DNA of 34,743 bases from an uncultured Eubacterium sp. (GCA_948468465.1 CAOKJJ010000036.1:1-34743), one strand, 5' to 3'. Counted from the stretch's first letter, positions 26,349 to 34,625 are shown. The notes: generated from the sequence alone by a model not told the origin. Translations and numbers: made by a program.

Positions 26349-27509
26349 TTAAGCGTTTTCTTCATTTTCGATTAGCCTGATTTTTAATATTCCAATAATA
26401 AATCCCAAAAATACAGACTGCAGACCCAATTCTACCAGCGAAGCTGCCGGTATCGTAATACGCATGACAATCTCCGGTACAAGAACGGAATAGCCCTTCA
26501 ATCTCCAGTACAGCAGCGCACAGACAGATAACACTATGCCTAAAACGGTGAGAACCACTCCCCAGAAAATAAACCTGTCCTCTTTCAGCTTATCATTCCA
26601 GTTCACAGACGTCTGTTCTGGTATAAAATGATGATTATATGCATAAATCTTTACGATCAGAAACATATCAATAATATTAAATCCAATCAGCAAAAAGAAC
26701 ATGCAATATAACAGGGTATGTATACTAAATACCTTATTAAAAAAGTGCATCTGGCCAAACAGCAAAACCGCACTGCCTGCACCTCCGATCAACAGCAGCA
26801 AGATGCCTGGGTATAGGAAAAGCCAGTTCGGGGCATACATAAACAAAAATTTCAAATGTCTCCACCCATCACGAAAACTTCTCAGATGCGGCGCTCTACT
26901 CCTGCCGTCTTTTTTTAATGTTGTCGGCACTTGTGTTATTTTTAGATGATTCAGTTCTGCCATAACTACCATTTCACTCGCATATTCCATACCTGTTGTC
27001 TTGAGACCAAGCTTCATAATACTTGCCCGGTTATACCCGCGCAGGCCGCAATGAAAATCATTGATCCAGCTTTTAAAGAAAACTCTGCCTATAAAAGAAA
27101 GAACCGGATTTCCAATATAACGGTGCAGCCATGGCATCACCCCATCTTCTATTCCTCCAGCAAAACGGTTTCCCATCACAAGTTCATATCCTTCCCTGAG
27201 CTTTTCTACAAATGGCATCAGATTTGCAAAATCATAACTGTCATCGGCATCGCCCATGATTACATATTTGCCCTGCGCTGCTCTACACCCCTCAATAAGC
27301 GCGCTTCCATATCCTTTTCTTTCTACCTCAACTACCCTTGCTCCTCCATGCGATGCAATCTCCTGGCTCCCATCTGTACTTCCATTATCCGCAATTAATA
27401 TTTCCCCTTCCACATGATGGTCATCCAAAAATTTTCTGGCCTTTTGAATACACACATTTAACGTTTCTGCTTCGTTTAAACATGGCATTAATATCGTCAG
27501 TTCACACAT
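26349..27509 (-). CDS. Membrane GT2 (dolichyl-phosphate-mannose-synthase-like) glycosyltransferase
   Basis: 386 residues. The N-terminal GT-A domain has ILMPCLNEAETLNVCI, ILIADNGSTDGSQEIA, GYGSALIEG and the DXD-type motif MGDADDSYDF. Conserved NDFHCGLRGYNR is typical of the DPM1-like group. Four hydrophobic helices fill the C-terminal third (about 230-385). It probably loads a hexose onto polyprenyl phosphate, making it a second such enzyme beside the ArnC-like one. GAGGG lies upstream of ATG 27509, and only 2 bp separate it from the methyltransferase gene, so they are co-transcribed. Confidence 0.88.
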   Translation of the reverse strand: MCELTILMPCLNEAETLNVCIQKARKFLDDHHVEGEILIADNGSTDGSQEIASHGGARVVEVERKGYGSALIEGCRAAQGKYVIMGDADDSYDFANLMPFVEKLREGYELVMGNRFAGGIEDGVMPWLHRYIGNPVLSFIGRVFFKSWINDFHCGLRGYNRASIMKLGLKTTGMEYASEMVVMAELNHLKITQVPTTLKKDGRSRAPHLRSFRDGWRHLKFLFMYAPNWLFLYPGILLLLIGGAGSAVLLFGQMHFFNKVFSIHTLLYCMFFLLIGFNIIDMFLIVKIYAYNHHFIPEQTSVNWNDKLKEDRFIFWGVVLTVLGIVLSVCALLYWRLKGYSVLVPEIVMRITIPAASLVELGLQSVFLGFIIGILKIRLIENEENA

Positions 27510-27511
27510 TT

Positions 27512-28198
27512 TTATCCCTCTTTGTTTTCTATATACAAAATAATATTACTTGTAAGCCCAAATAATTTATAAGAAGAAAATCTCCACCGTATAGGTAACT
27601 TTATAGTTCTGAGCATATGATCTATCTGTCTTTTGCTCAATAAATTCAAATTCTCTGTCTTAGCAAAAAAATCTTTACCAAGCAATCTTAAAATTTTTTG
27701 ATGAATCGGCTGCGGAAACCAGTGAAGAAAAGGAAGCACTGTATGAACCTCAACAGGATACCATCTATTTGGAGTTGTTAAAAACACCTTTTTTCCAACT
27801 CTTATCAATTCTTTAAGAAAAAATCTCTGTGCTGCCCTATTTCCCACATGTTCCAAAACCGCACTGCAAAATACAATATCAAAATGTTTATTTTTGAATG
27901 GAAGTGGTTTGCCAGGTTTATTCTGCACAAATCTGCTCCCTGGAAATTCTTTTTGGAGCACTCTTGCATCTTCTACAGAACACATTACAATATTATGCGT
28001 CCAAGGATACATCTTTTCAAAATAATTGTTAGAATCTATCTTATTATCCGGTGTAACCCCAACATCAAGCACCCTGCAGTCTTTCGTCGGCAATACACAT
28101 TTCCAAAATTTTCGGTACATTTTTCTTCGGGCATATCCTGATAATTTAATAATAAATTTAGAACTATTATATTTTCCATAATCAATATATTCACCCAT
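27512..28198 (-). CDS. Class I SAM-dependent methyltransferase
   Basis: 228 residues. Motif I is a divergent RVLDVGVTPDNKI, followed by FKNKHFDIVFCSAVLEHVG, the post-II segment typical of the Methyltransf_11 group, and KKVFLTTPNRWYPVEVHT. The start at 28198 is set by AGGAGG 6 nt upstream; the longer frame adds ten residues with no site. The gene follows a 135-bp gap after wzt and leads a tight pair with the membrane GT2 gene. In this locus it may methylate a sugar or lipid intermediate. Target not known. Confidence 0.85.
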   Translation of the reverse strand: MGEYIDYGKYNSSKFIIKLSGYARRKMYRKFWKCVLPTKDCRVLDVGVTPDNKIDSNNYFEKMYPWTHNIVMCSVEDARVLQKEFPGSRFVQNKPGKPLPFKNKHFDIVFCSAVLEHVGNRAAQRFFLKELIRVGKKVFLTTPNRWYPVEVHTVLPFLHWFPQPIHQKILRLLGKDFFAKTENLNLLSKRQIDHMLRTIKLPIRWRFSSYKLFGLTSNIILYIENKEG

Positions 28199-28333
28199 TT
28201 TGCCCCTCCTGGCCATAACCTGCCGCACTGAACTCTCTAAATTCTGTTAGCATTCTCTTTTTCAATCATTATCTGCTTACATAACACACCCTTTTTAGCC
28301 TATATATAAGCGAATTGTATAAATAATGGAAAT

Positions 28334-30361
28334 TTATCTTAATTTTATTACTCCATCTGGCAAAAGATCCTCCAGCCAATATTCCTTTTCTTTTACGATC
28401 GAAACAAATATTTCACATCCTTTTGCCGCAGAAGCATCCAGTTTGTAGTAATTTTGTCCAGGATAAATTTTCTCACGAATTTTGCTTCTTGATCCTTCTG
28501 CATATTTTTCATCTTCAAAATAATGATAGGAAAAAGCTGTTTCATGATCCAATATCCGAATGATTTTATTTGTATGATTCTCCAAACATATGACATATTG
28601 ATCAGGCTTTAAAGAATCTTCCATCTGATTTTCAATTACGTCAAAAGAAAATATTTTTTCTTTAAAACAATCCAGAAGCCATTTTGACTCACACGCTTCT
28701 TCTTGCATTTCATTTATAATGTCTGAAACAACTGCCCTGTTTTTCGTGCTCATAAATATACGGATTTCTTTTTGACCATTGTTTTCCATCACTTTGCTGT
28801 TTGGTACTTTTTCTTCAAAGTACCTGAACTGTCTGTTTTGAACCAGCAGATATGTTGTATGTTCTATCGCATGCAGAACAATGCTCTTAACCGCACGGAT
28901 TTCATATATTGATCTTTCAATAATTACCATGTCATAGTCTTCTTTAAATGGCATTTCGATGGTCTCTGCGCTTTGCTGATTGATTTTCAAAATCTTCTCA
29001 GGTTTTCGCTCTTCTCCGTCTTTATCAGATTGTATAACCGCATCCAGATTCCAATCAATATCAGGCCTGCATACGCCATAATCAGTTGTAATATTATAAA
29101 CTTCAAATTCACAGGCATTCAAATACCCATGATACGTAGGGCCGTAATCCTTATTGAAGGAAATATCCAATTTATAAACGCCCTGCATAAACGGCTGGTT
29201 TTTAATCGTTAGTTCCAGCATGCCCTCATTCTTTAAAATCACATTTTTTCCTGTGTTGATAAAACAATTTGTAGAATAGCAGTTCAGGCCGTCATTCCTG
29301 TATATGGCAAGGCTGAACATCGTTTCTTTGATCGCGTCGTCATGCCTTTGATAATACACACGCAGCAGTATGCTTTCTCCAATGCCAAACTGCATTTTGT
29401 GGTCTTTCGTTTGTGCGTCCAATAATTCATAATCCGTTATCTCCAATGCGCGGCTGCCAACCTCAACCAGCTTTCCGTTTTTCTTTAGTTCGATGATATC
29501 TTTTTCTGTATATACAAAAGACTGCGTTCCTTCTGTTATATTTCCTGTTTTTTCTTCGTTTGGCTTATTTTTATCCGCAGTTTTTTTATCTTTCCCGTCA
29601 TCTTTCTTTCTGCCCATATGTTCTTTGCCCATAACCCATGCCATATATATTTGAATAACATCTCTGGGCATTCCCATTTTTTCCACTTTTCCATCTTTGA
29701 TCCAAATGGCTTTGTCACAAATCTGTTCTATTTGTGATGTGGAATGGGAAACGATCACGATCGTTGTTCCGGACGCTTTAATCTCTCTTAGTCTGTTAAA
29801 ACATTTTGCCTGAAAATGCGCGTCACCTACAGCCAATATTTCATCTATCAGCAATATTTCCGCATCGACATTAATCGCGACAGAAAATGCCAGTCTCATA
29901 TACATTCCGGATGAATAGGTGCGTACCGGATTATCAATGTATGCATCTAATTCAGAAAACTCAATAATTTCATCAATGCGTTCATCTATCTCCTTTCTTG
30001 TCAGACCAAATATCGCGGCATTTGTATAAATATTTTCTCTTCCGCTCATATCCGGATGAAATCCGGCGCCCAGTTCAATAAGGCTTGAGACCCTTCCTTT
30101 CATTTCAATTGTTCCGCAGTCCGGATATATGATTTTTGTAAGAAGCTTTAACGTCGTGCTTTTCCCGCATCCGTTATTGCCAATTAGTCCTACTGCTTCA
30201 CCTTTTCCTACCTCAAAGCTGATGTTTCGCAGCACCGATCTTTCTTCATAGCGGTTTCGCCTGTGAAACAATACTTTTTCCTTTAATTGATATCCTTTAT
30301 CAAAATAAACTTTAAACTTCTTTGTAACGTTTTTAACTTCAATTGCATTTTCCGGCAGCAT
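28334..30361 (-). CDS. wzt: ABC transporter ATPase of polysaccharide export with extended C-terminus
   Basis: 675 residues. ATPase landmarks are Walker A GNNGCGKST (61-69), the ELGAGFHPDMSGREN region, the signature TYSSGMYMRL (148-157), Walker B EILLIDE (168-174) and H-loop His206. After a charged linker (about 250-280), residues about 285-425 match a Wzt C-terminal glycan-recognition domain (SRALEITDYELLD, FMQGVYKLDISF). A further ~215 residues (about 460-675) form an extra domain I do not recognise. GGAGG lies 7 nt before ATG 30361, 23 bp after the permease stop. Energises export of a polymer finished in the cytoplasm. Confidence 0.92.
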   Translation of the reverse strand: MLPENAIEVKNVTKKFKVYFDKGYQLKEKVLFHRRNRYEERSVLRNISFEVGKGEAVGLIGNNGCGKSTTLKLLTKIIYPDCGTIEMKGRVSSLIELGAGFHPDMSGRENIYTNAAIFGLTRKEIDERIDEIIEFSELDAYIDNPVRTYSSGMYMRLAFSVAINVDAEILLIDEILAVGDAHFQAKCFNRLREIKASGTTIVIVSHSTSQIEQICDKAIWIKDGKVEKMGMPRDVIQIYMAWVMGKEHMGRKKDDGKDKKTADKNKPNEEKTGNITEGTQSFVYTEKDIIELKKNGKLVEVGSRALEITDYELLDAQTKDHKMQFGIGESILLRVYYQRHDDAIKETMFSLAIYRNDGLNCYSTNCFINTGKNVILKNEGMLELTIKNQPFMQGVYKLDISFNKDYGPTYHGYLNACEFEVYNITTDYGVCRPDIDWNLDAVIQSDKDGEERKPEKILKINQQSAETIEMPFKEDYDMVIIERSIYEIRAVKSIVLHAIEHTTYLLVQNRQFRYFEEKVPNSKVMENNGQKEIRIFMSTKNRAVVSDIINEMQEEACESKWLLDCFKEKIFSFDVIENQMEDSLKPDQYVICLENHTNKIIRILDHETAFSYHYFEDEKYAEGSRSKIREKIYPGQNYYKLDASAAKGCEIFVSIVKEKEYWLEDLLPDGVIKLR

Positions 30362-30384
30362 GATCGTTCCTCCAATATCTATCC

Positions 30385-31161
30385 CTACAGTTCTTCTGCA
30401 AAACTCCTTTGGAGCTTACGAAACGTGTATTCTCCTACAATAAGAAAAAAAATTCCCATCATCGTTGCTGATGTCAGCGTGTAAATGTCAGGTATTTGCT
30501 TATAATAAAGAACTGCCCGATATGCCTCAATAACAGGGGTCATAGGATTCAGCTTCCAAATTCCCATAAGATTTTCCGGCACCATATCAGATGCATACAT
30601 AACCGGAGTTAAAAACTGCCAGGCCATAGTTACAATACTCAGAATATATGCTAAGTCTCTGAAATAAACTGTTAGAGCAGATACCAGCAGTACCATTCCA
30701 AGCGCCAACAAATATTCCACCGCCATAATCAGCGGCAGGTACAAAAGCGCCAGCAGGTTAAATCCATAGTTGGTAAAAATCAGGACCAGAAATACTACAG
30801 CGAAGCTTAAAACCATATTGATAAACGAACTGGTAACATAAGATATGGGCATAACCTCTCTTGGAAAATAAATTTTTTTTACCATATCCGCGGAACCTAA
30901 AATGCAAGTCGCCCCTCCGGTCAATGAGCTGCTGAAAAAAATCCACGGAACCAATGCTACAAAAAGAAAAAGATAGTATTTTTCTATCCCAGATTTCATA
31001 ATCAGTGAAAATACCATCGTATATACTAACAGCTGCAATAACGGATTAATAAACGTCCACATAAATCCCAGCACAGAGCCTTTATACCGTCCGCGCAGCT
31101 CTTTTCTTACCAAACTAAAAATCATTTCTCTATAAGCGTATATTTCATTCAACAGCTCCAT
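30385..31161 (-). CDS. wzm: ABC-2 type polysaccharide export permease
   Basis: 258 residues with six hydrophobic segments in the ABC-2 arrangement. ELLNEIYAYREMIFSLVRKELRGRYKGS is the family's amphipathic start, followed by LGFMWTFINPLLQLLVYTMVFS, the ADMVKKIYFPREVMPI coupling helix and FLTPVMYASDMVPE; it ends FRKLQRSFAEEL. It pairs with Wzt to export a lipid-linked polymer. ATG 31161 is preferred because the usual family start is ELLNEI..., but ATG 31173, with CAGGG immediately in front, is possible. It is the first gene after the terminator at 31355-31388, so the main operon probably begins here. Confidence 0.9.
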   Translation of the reverse strand: MELLNEIYAYREMIFSLVRKELRGRYKGSVLGFMWTFINPLLQLLVYTMVFSLIMKSGIEKYYLFLFVALVPWIFFSSSLTGGATCILGSADMVKKIYFPREVMPISYVTSSFINMVLSFAVVFLVLIFTNYGFNLLALLYLPLIMAVEYLLALGMVLLVSALTVYFRDLAYILSIVTMAWQFLTPVMYASDMVPENLMGIWKLNPMTPVIEAYRAVLYYKQIPDIYTLTSATMMGIFFLIVGEYTFRKLQRSFAEEL

Positions 31162-31306
31162 TGAAATTACCATCCCTGCCAGTTTTGTGAGCTTTACTCA
31201 ACAATCTTTTTATTTTTTATGATTCAGATTCAACTCATATTCGCCTCTAAAACAAAATTTATCTGTTCAAATACCGTATATATTTATGGCATGTTTTTAC
31301 CGCAAA

Positions 31307-31332
31307 AAATATTTACTGACAGCATTATTTAT
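31307..31332 (-). promoter_or_regulatory. 26-bp repeated upstream element, copy 2 (with promoter-like hexamers)
   Basis: AAATATTTACTGACAGCATT plus ATTTAT; 22 of 26 bases match the copy at 32924-32949. On the minus strand, TTGTCA (31338-31333) lies 17 bp before TAAATA (31315-31310), a plausible but weak -35/-10 pair partly inside the element. It sits 146 bp upstream of the permease start, in the only untranslated gap before the main operon. Confidence 0.45.
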
Positions 31333-31354
31333 TGACAATATTATTTACATAAGG

Positions 31355-31388
31355 CAAAATAAAAAACGTATGCTGAAAATCATACGTT
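31355..31388 (-). terminator. Rho-independent terminator after the radical SAM/SPASM gene
   Basis: On the minus strand, AACGTATG and CATACGTT pair around the loop ATTTTCAG and are followed by TTTTATTTTG. It lies 15 bp after the stop at 31403, separating this gene from the wzm operon. Confidence 0.75.
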
Positions 31389-31402
31389 CTTATCGTTACA
31401 AT

Positions 31403-32768
31403 CTATGAATATACATTTATATTTTCAAGCGCTATCCCTAAGTATCTTTCATCCGTGCTGTTAAATATTTGTTTTGGACATTTTAAACTGTCTGTCAAAA
31501 AAGAAATCTGCAAATATCTGTTCTCAGATGCAACATCAAGAGTCACATTCTGCTGCAGTTCATCTGTTGTATTAAAATAACTCTCCATACCATCTATCAA
31601 TATTTTTACCTTCAAATCACTTGTAATTTTTGTATATGATATCCTAATTTTCCTGCCATCATTTCTGACAAATACGTTTGATTCTAAATTACTGCTCCAG
31701 CAAAAGGCACTCCCATCTTCTCTTTTTTCCATACCATGCCATCCATCATAATCTAATAACGCATCTCCGATTTTACGCTCTTGTTCCAATTCAAATGCTG
31801 CCGGTAATTCCTTTGTTTCCAATTGTTTTTTCATGCCAAATAAATAAACTTCCCTGGCAACTTCACAAGCGTTCGTACATCCATCACAAGTTTTTACTGC
31901 TTTTTCTAAAACGTCTTTCCTTTTTTCCTCATTCAGCAAAATCTCATCCAAAGAATGATCTCTAAGATCACCCATACAAAATTTATCTCTGCCTGATCTT
32001 TTGTAAAAAGCACCCGTTACACACGCATAAACCTTACCATCCGGCCCGATAACAATATTTTGCATTCCAGCATGACAAGTGTGTCCTACCCCCCCCCCAC
32101 GTTCCTTTGGACAATATCTTTTTCTTATCAATTTCTGTTGCTGCATAATCCCACAATGCCGACTGATATGCAAATGTATATAAATTTTCCTGCGGGTTTT
32201 CTGAGATATCTGTTACCAATGGTATAAAAGAGACTGCGATGCTATCTGAGATGGATTTGAAAAAATCCTTTATTTCAGCCAGCTCATGTAAATTTTCCTT
32301 CTGCGCAACCGTATTGATGCAGACATTTATTTTTTGTTTTGACAGATATTTGATCGTTTCCACAGCCTTTTGAAAAGATCTGATGTTCCTCCTGATCTTA
32401 TTATGCGTTTTTTCTGTTCCATCAATGGATATGTGAAATTCAATGCGGTTTCTGTCTTCTGTTTTAATGCTCTCTACTGCTCTTTCGATTTCTTTCTTAA
32501 AATATCCATTGCTTGTTATAGAAAATTTATGCTGTGTTCTTTTTAATCCTTCAATGATAAATTCTGGCAGCGTATTATTTAAAAATGGTTCGCCTCCACT
32601 GATGGATATTGTCATATTCTCAGTCAATAATGATTTTTCAATCTTTTCCAATATGACAGTGCTGTCTATTTCCTGTTCTTTTTTTATGTCCTGAATTTCT
32701 CCACAATGCTTACAGTTCAAGTTACATCTGAGCGATGGAAGATATATAATTTCTTGAATTTTTTCCAT
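31403..32768 (-). pseudogene. Radical SAM/SPASM gene split by a frameshift at a G10 tract (possibly phase-variable)
   Basis: The N-terminal half (from ATG 32768 or the upstream in-frame ATG 32816) has the radical SAM motif CNLNCKHC (C15, C19, C22), SISGGEPF and FHISIDGTEKTHN. Its frame runs into a run of ten G (32098-32089) and then ends at 32034. The C-terminal half continues in the next frame to 31403: VGHTCHAGMQNIVIGPDGKV, the SPASM cysteines ACVTG, FCMGDLRDHSLDEIL and CDGCTNACEV, then a ~100-residue beta-type domain starting GWHGMEKREDG. Removing one G joins both into 454 codons. A homopolymer length error or reversible slipped-strand switching both fit. No strong ribosome site fixes the start (AAGGA is 11 nt before 32768). 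Confidence 0.85.
32089..32098 (-). repeat. Homopolymer C10/G10 tract inside a coding sequence
   Basis: Ten consecutive C on the plus strand (G on the coding strand). I saw no other C or G run near this length, and long G/C runs are rare in AT-rich DNA. G9 or G12 would restore one frame; G10 ends the protein soon after. Confidence 0.9.
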
Positions 32769-32923
32769 GGTATGTTTTTCCTTTTGCATGTAATATTTTT
32801 TGCTATATGAAAACATCTTTTTATTCCGTTTTATTTCACTTAAATCATATATAGCCGAAACTGCTTATCATTATGTGAAAAAATAAAATACTGGAATCAT
32901 TTATATCACACCGCAATCCTTAA

Positions 32924-32949
32924 AAATATTTACTATAAGCAGTATTTAT
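32924..32949 (-). promoter_or_regulatory. 26-bp repeated upstream element, copy 3
   Basis: AAATATTTACTATAAGCAGT plus ATTTAT, one mismatch from copy 1. It lies about 156 bp upstream of the ATG at 32768 and directly abuts the decayed transposase at 32947. Confidence 0.45.
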
Positions 32950-33255
32950 GCCTGGTTCAATGTGAAAAATGTCCGCAAATCTGCGAATGACGGATGCGGA
33001 CGCTGGTGTATTGAAAACCAAGGGGCAATATACAGAAAAATGTCCGCTATGACATCCAGCACGCAGACAGCCTTGAAAATAACGCGATGAAATACTACGA
33101 TCTGCTCATGCAGATTGCAGATATACTGTTGCAGCTTTATGAGAAAGGAAAGCCATAGACTACGGAAAGCAAAAGACAATAAAAATATGTCTTCCGACCT
33201 GCAGGAAAGTTTTGGGAAACCCATAAAAGATGAGAATCCATTCCTTCTGCTATAG
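32947..33255 (+). pseudogene. Decayed transposase C-terminus
   Basis: Plus-strand fragments in more than one frame read like the end of a DDE-type transposase common in clostridia: YAWFNVKNVRKSA...GRWCIENQG (from 32947), then after a frame change NIQKNVRYDIQHADSLENNA, MKYYDLLMQIADILLQLYEKG and, after a stop, KNMSSDLQESFG ending at TAG 33255. The IENxGFN, MK..YLL.QIAD and SSDLLxSFG pattern is what I recall of such proteins. The 5' part is missing. This marks an old insertion at the edge of the glycan locus. Confidence 0.65.
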
Positions 33256-33293
33256 AATTATGGAAATCTTTCTGAAAATCATGATGGATTGTG

Positions 33294-33347
33294 AAAAAAT
33301 TTCAGGTTAAAAAAGCTGTTCCAATTAAAGAACTGTTTTTTAACCTG
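33294..33347 (-). terminator. Inverted repeat, probable terminator of the antitoxin unit
   Basis: CAGGTTAAAAAA (33303-33314) pairs with TTTTTTAACCTG (33336-33347), with GAAC/GTTC extending the stem inward. On the minus strand the stem is followed by AAATTTTTTC. It may end transcription from the antitoxin gene, or be an old insertion-sequence end, since it lies just after the transposase remnant. Confidence 0.5.
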
Positions 33348-33539
33348 AATAAAAAACAAAGAATGTAACTTTCAATGATGATATTATTATAACATATGCC
33401 TGCTGGTATGTTTTCAGAAATAGTGTTCTTCAACTGATGATGCATTGCTTTACCAATTAAATTTTCTAAGCATCATTTTTGCCTTATCCGGCTTTTCTCA
33501 ACGGAAAACCTTCTGAATGGAAATAATTGCACAATTAAT
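33348..33539. other. Non-coding stretch
   Basis: Between the inverted repeat and the antitoxin stop I see no open frame with a ribosome site. A TATAAT-like hexamer occurs on the minus strand near 33390, without a matching -35. Confidence 0.4.
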
Positions 33540-33827
33540 TTATTTTTTAACAATGTGTAATTCATATCCTAATGCGTTCAGTAAATTACAAAACATTTTC
33601 AACGAAGGATTATTTTCCTTTTTTTCAATACGTGAAATAACCTGCTGTTTATTCCCGGTCATTGCAGCTAAACTGCTTTGCGTCATTTTCTTTTGTTTGC
33701 GTATACGAATCATTTCACCTATTAATCTGTATTCTTCTCGGCTTTCATCCCAGGCTTTTTTGAATTCTGGTGACATTTCTCTCTCTTTTTCAAGCTCTTC
33801 TTTAATATTAATTTGAATGAATGGCAT
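33540..33827 (-). CDS. HigA-like antitoxin, XRE-family HTH protein
   Basis: 95 residues. Residues 1-35 are an acidic helix (MPFIQINIKEELEKEREMSP) typical of toxin-binding N-termini. Residues about 36-90 are an XRE helix-turn-helix: IRIRKQKKMTQSSLAAMTGNKQQVISRIEKKENNPSLKM in spaced form, ending LNALGYELHIV. The start at 33827 is fixed by AGGAGG 9 nt upstream. It should bind the upstream toxin and its own promoter. The 143-bp gap to the toxin stop is longer than in a standard higBA operon and contains its own inverted repeat, so the antitoxin probably has its own promoter. Confidence 0.85.
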   Translation of the reverse strand: MPFIQINIKEELEKEREMSPEFKKAWDESREEYRLIGEMIRIRKQKKMTQSSLAAMTGNKQQVISRIEKKENNPSLKMFCNLLNALGYELHIVKK

Positions 33828-33889
33828 AAAAATATACCTCCTAAGCTTTAAATAATCTATCATAGTCAAATTGATACATGCATATAAGT
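33745..33889. repeat. 145-bp direct repeat, copy A
   Basis: Covers the antitoxin's N-terminal 28 or so codons, its ribosome site and leader. It is nearly identical to 34412-34556, with only scattered substitutions, and the two copies flank the toxin gene. Confidence 0.9.
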
Positions 33890-33920
33890 ATCATTTTTTA
33901 ATAATCTGATACCTATATGC
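33872..33920. promoter_or_regulatory. Probable antitoxin operator (nested inverted repeats)
   Basis: GCATATAAGTATCA (33880-33893) and TGATACCTATATGC (33907-33920) are inverted with one mismatch around a 13-bp spacer. A second dyad, TGATAC-N10-GTATCA, spans 33872-33893. Sites of this kind just upstream of an XRE antitoxin suggest autoregulation. Direct binding is inference. Confidence 0.55.
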
Positions 33921-33970
33921 TTTATGCATTTCAAATAAAAATAAAGCAAGTTTAAATAGTTCCTAATCCA

Positions 33971-34309
33971 TTAAATAAAATTCTTTCCTAATTCTTTTCC
34001 AAGTTCTTTTGCCCGTTTTGTTACAATTAGACAATCTCTTGTCGCAGTCTTATTTTTTTGCTTTTTACATGCATGAAGTAAATATATATTTTCTTTATCA
34101 GCTACCACATAAAATATACGATTATCTTTGTAAAAATAGACTTCATATACTTTTTTCTTCCACTGCTTAAATGTTATTTTCTCAATTTCATTATTCTCAA
34201 GACATTCCAGCACTGTATAAGCATCAACTTTCTCATCAATTGGCAAATTCTTAATATACTTGCTAATTAAATCTCTGCCAGAATTAGAACAGTAAGGATG
34301 TAAGACCAT
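33971..34309 (-). CDS. HigB-like toxin of the RelE superfamily
   Basis: 112 residues. The pattern RDLISKYIKNLP, KKVYEVYFYKDNRIFYVV, then YLLHACKKQKNKT and the C-terminal IVTKRAKELGKEL matches the phage-Gp49-like/HigB branch of RelE toxins, which cut mRNA on the ribosome. Toxin precedes antitoxin, the order usual for higBA. AAAGGTAGG lies upstream of ATG 34309. The gene is bracketed by the two copies of a 145-bp repeat. Toxicity here is inferred from family only. Confidence 0.85.
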   Translation of the reverse strand: MVLHPYCSNSGRDLISKYIKNLPIDEKVDAYTVLECLENNEIEKITFKQWKKKVYEVYFYKDNRIFYVVADKENIYLLHACKKQKNKTATRDCLIVTKRAKELGKELGKNFI

Positions 34310-34404
34310 TCACGTACCTACCTTTCTTTTATTTGTATTAATTCTACAACATTTAAGTTGTAAAATCAAGAACAAACAGAAAATATTTGGAATAATGTTC
34401 CCGC

Positions 34405-34494
34405 TTATATCTCATCCCAGGCTTTTCTGAATTCTGGTGACATTTCTCTCTCTTTTTCAATCTCTTCCTTTATATTAATTTGAATGAATGGCAT
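34405..34494 (-). pseudogene. Truncated second copy of the antitoxin start
   Basis: 29 codons identical in plan to the antitoxin N-terminus (MPFIQINIKEEIEKEREMSP, then EFRKAWDEI and a stop at 34405), with the same AGGAGG site 9 nt upstream. The HTH region is absent. It lies directly upstream of the toxin gene. It could be a duplication scar, or supply the toxin's promoter and a short toxin-binding peptide. Confidence 0.75.
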
Positions 34495-34556
34495 AAAAAT
34501 ATACCTCCTAAGCTTTAAATAACCTATCATAGTCAAATTGATACATGCATATAAGT
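34412..34556. repeat. 145-bp direct repeat, copy B
   Basis: Partner of 33745-33889. It ends within the operator, so it keeps TGATACATGCATATAAGT but lacks the right arm of the inverted repeat. Confidence 0.9.
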
Positions 34557-34569
34557 CAAAAGCCATCAC

Positions 34570-34598
34570 TTGCAGACTGTTCTGTTTCATGGTAAAAT
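34570..34598 (+). promoter_or_regulatory. Sigma-A type promoter for the Rpn-like gene
   Basis: TTGCAG (34570-34575), a 17-bp spacer and TAAAAT (34593-34598), 27 bp before the ATG at 34626. Confidence 0.55.
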
Positions 34599-34625
34599 AA
34601 ACACATAAAACGTCAGGGGGATATC

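Noticed and set aside
26946..27398. Plus-strand open frame of 150 codons
   Set aside because: Shadow of the membrane GT2 gene, which carries clear family motifs.
31174..31354. JUMPstart/ops-type antitermination leader for the exporter operon
   Set aside because: I looked for a GGCGGTAG-like core or a strong leader hairpin before wzm and found neither; no NusG-like specialised factor gene is visible.
32946..33224. Minus-strand open frame of 92 codons
   Set aside because: It is antisense to the decayed transposase, whose plus-strand fragments match a recognisable pattern; no ribosome site.
33745..34556. Repeats near the toxin as a CRISPR or composite transposon
   Set aside because: Only two direct copies, explained by duplication of the antitoxin start; no spacer pattern, transposase or terminal inverted repeats around them.
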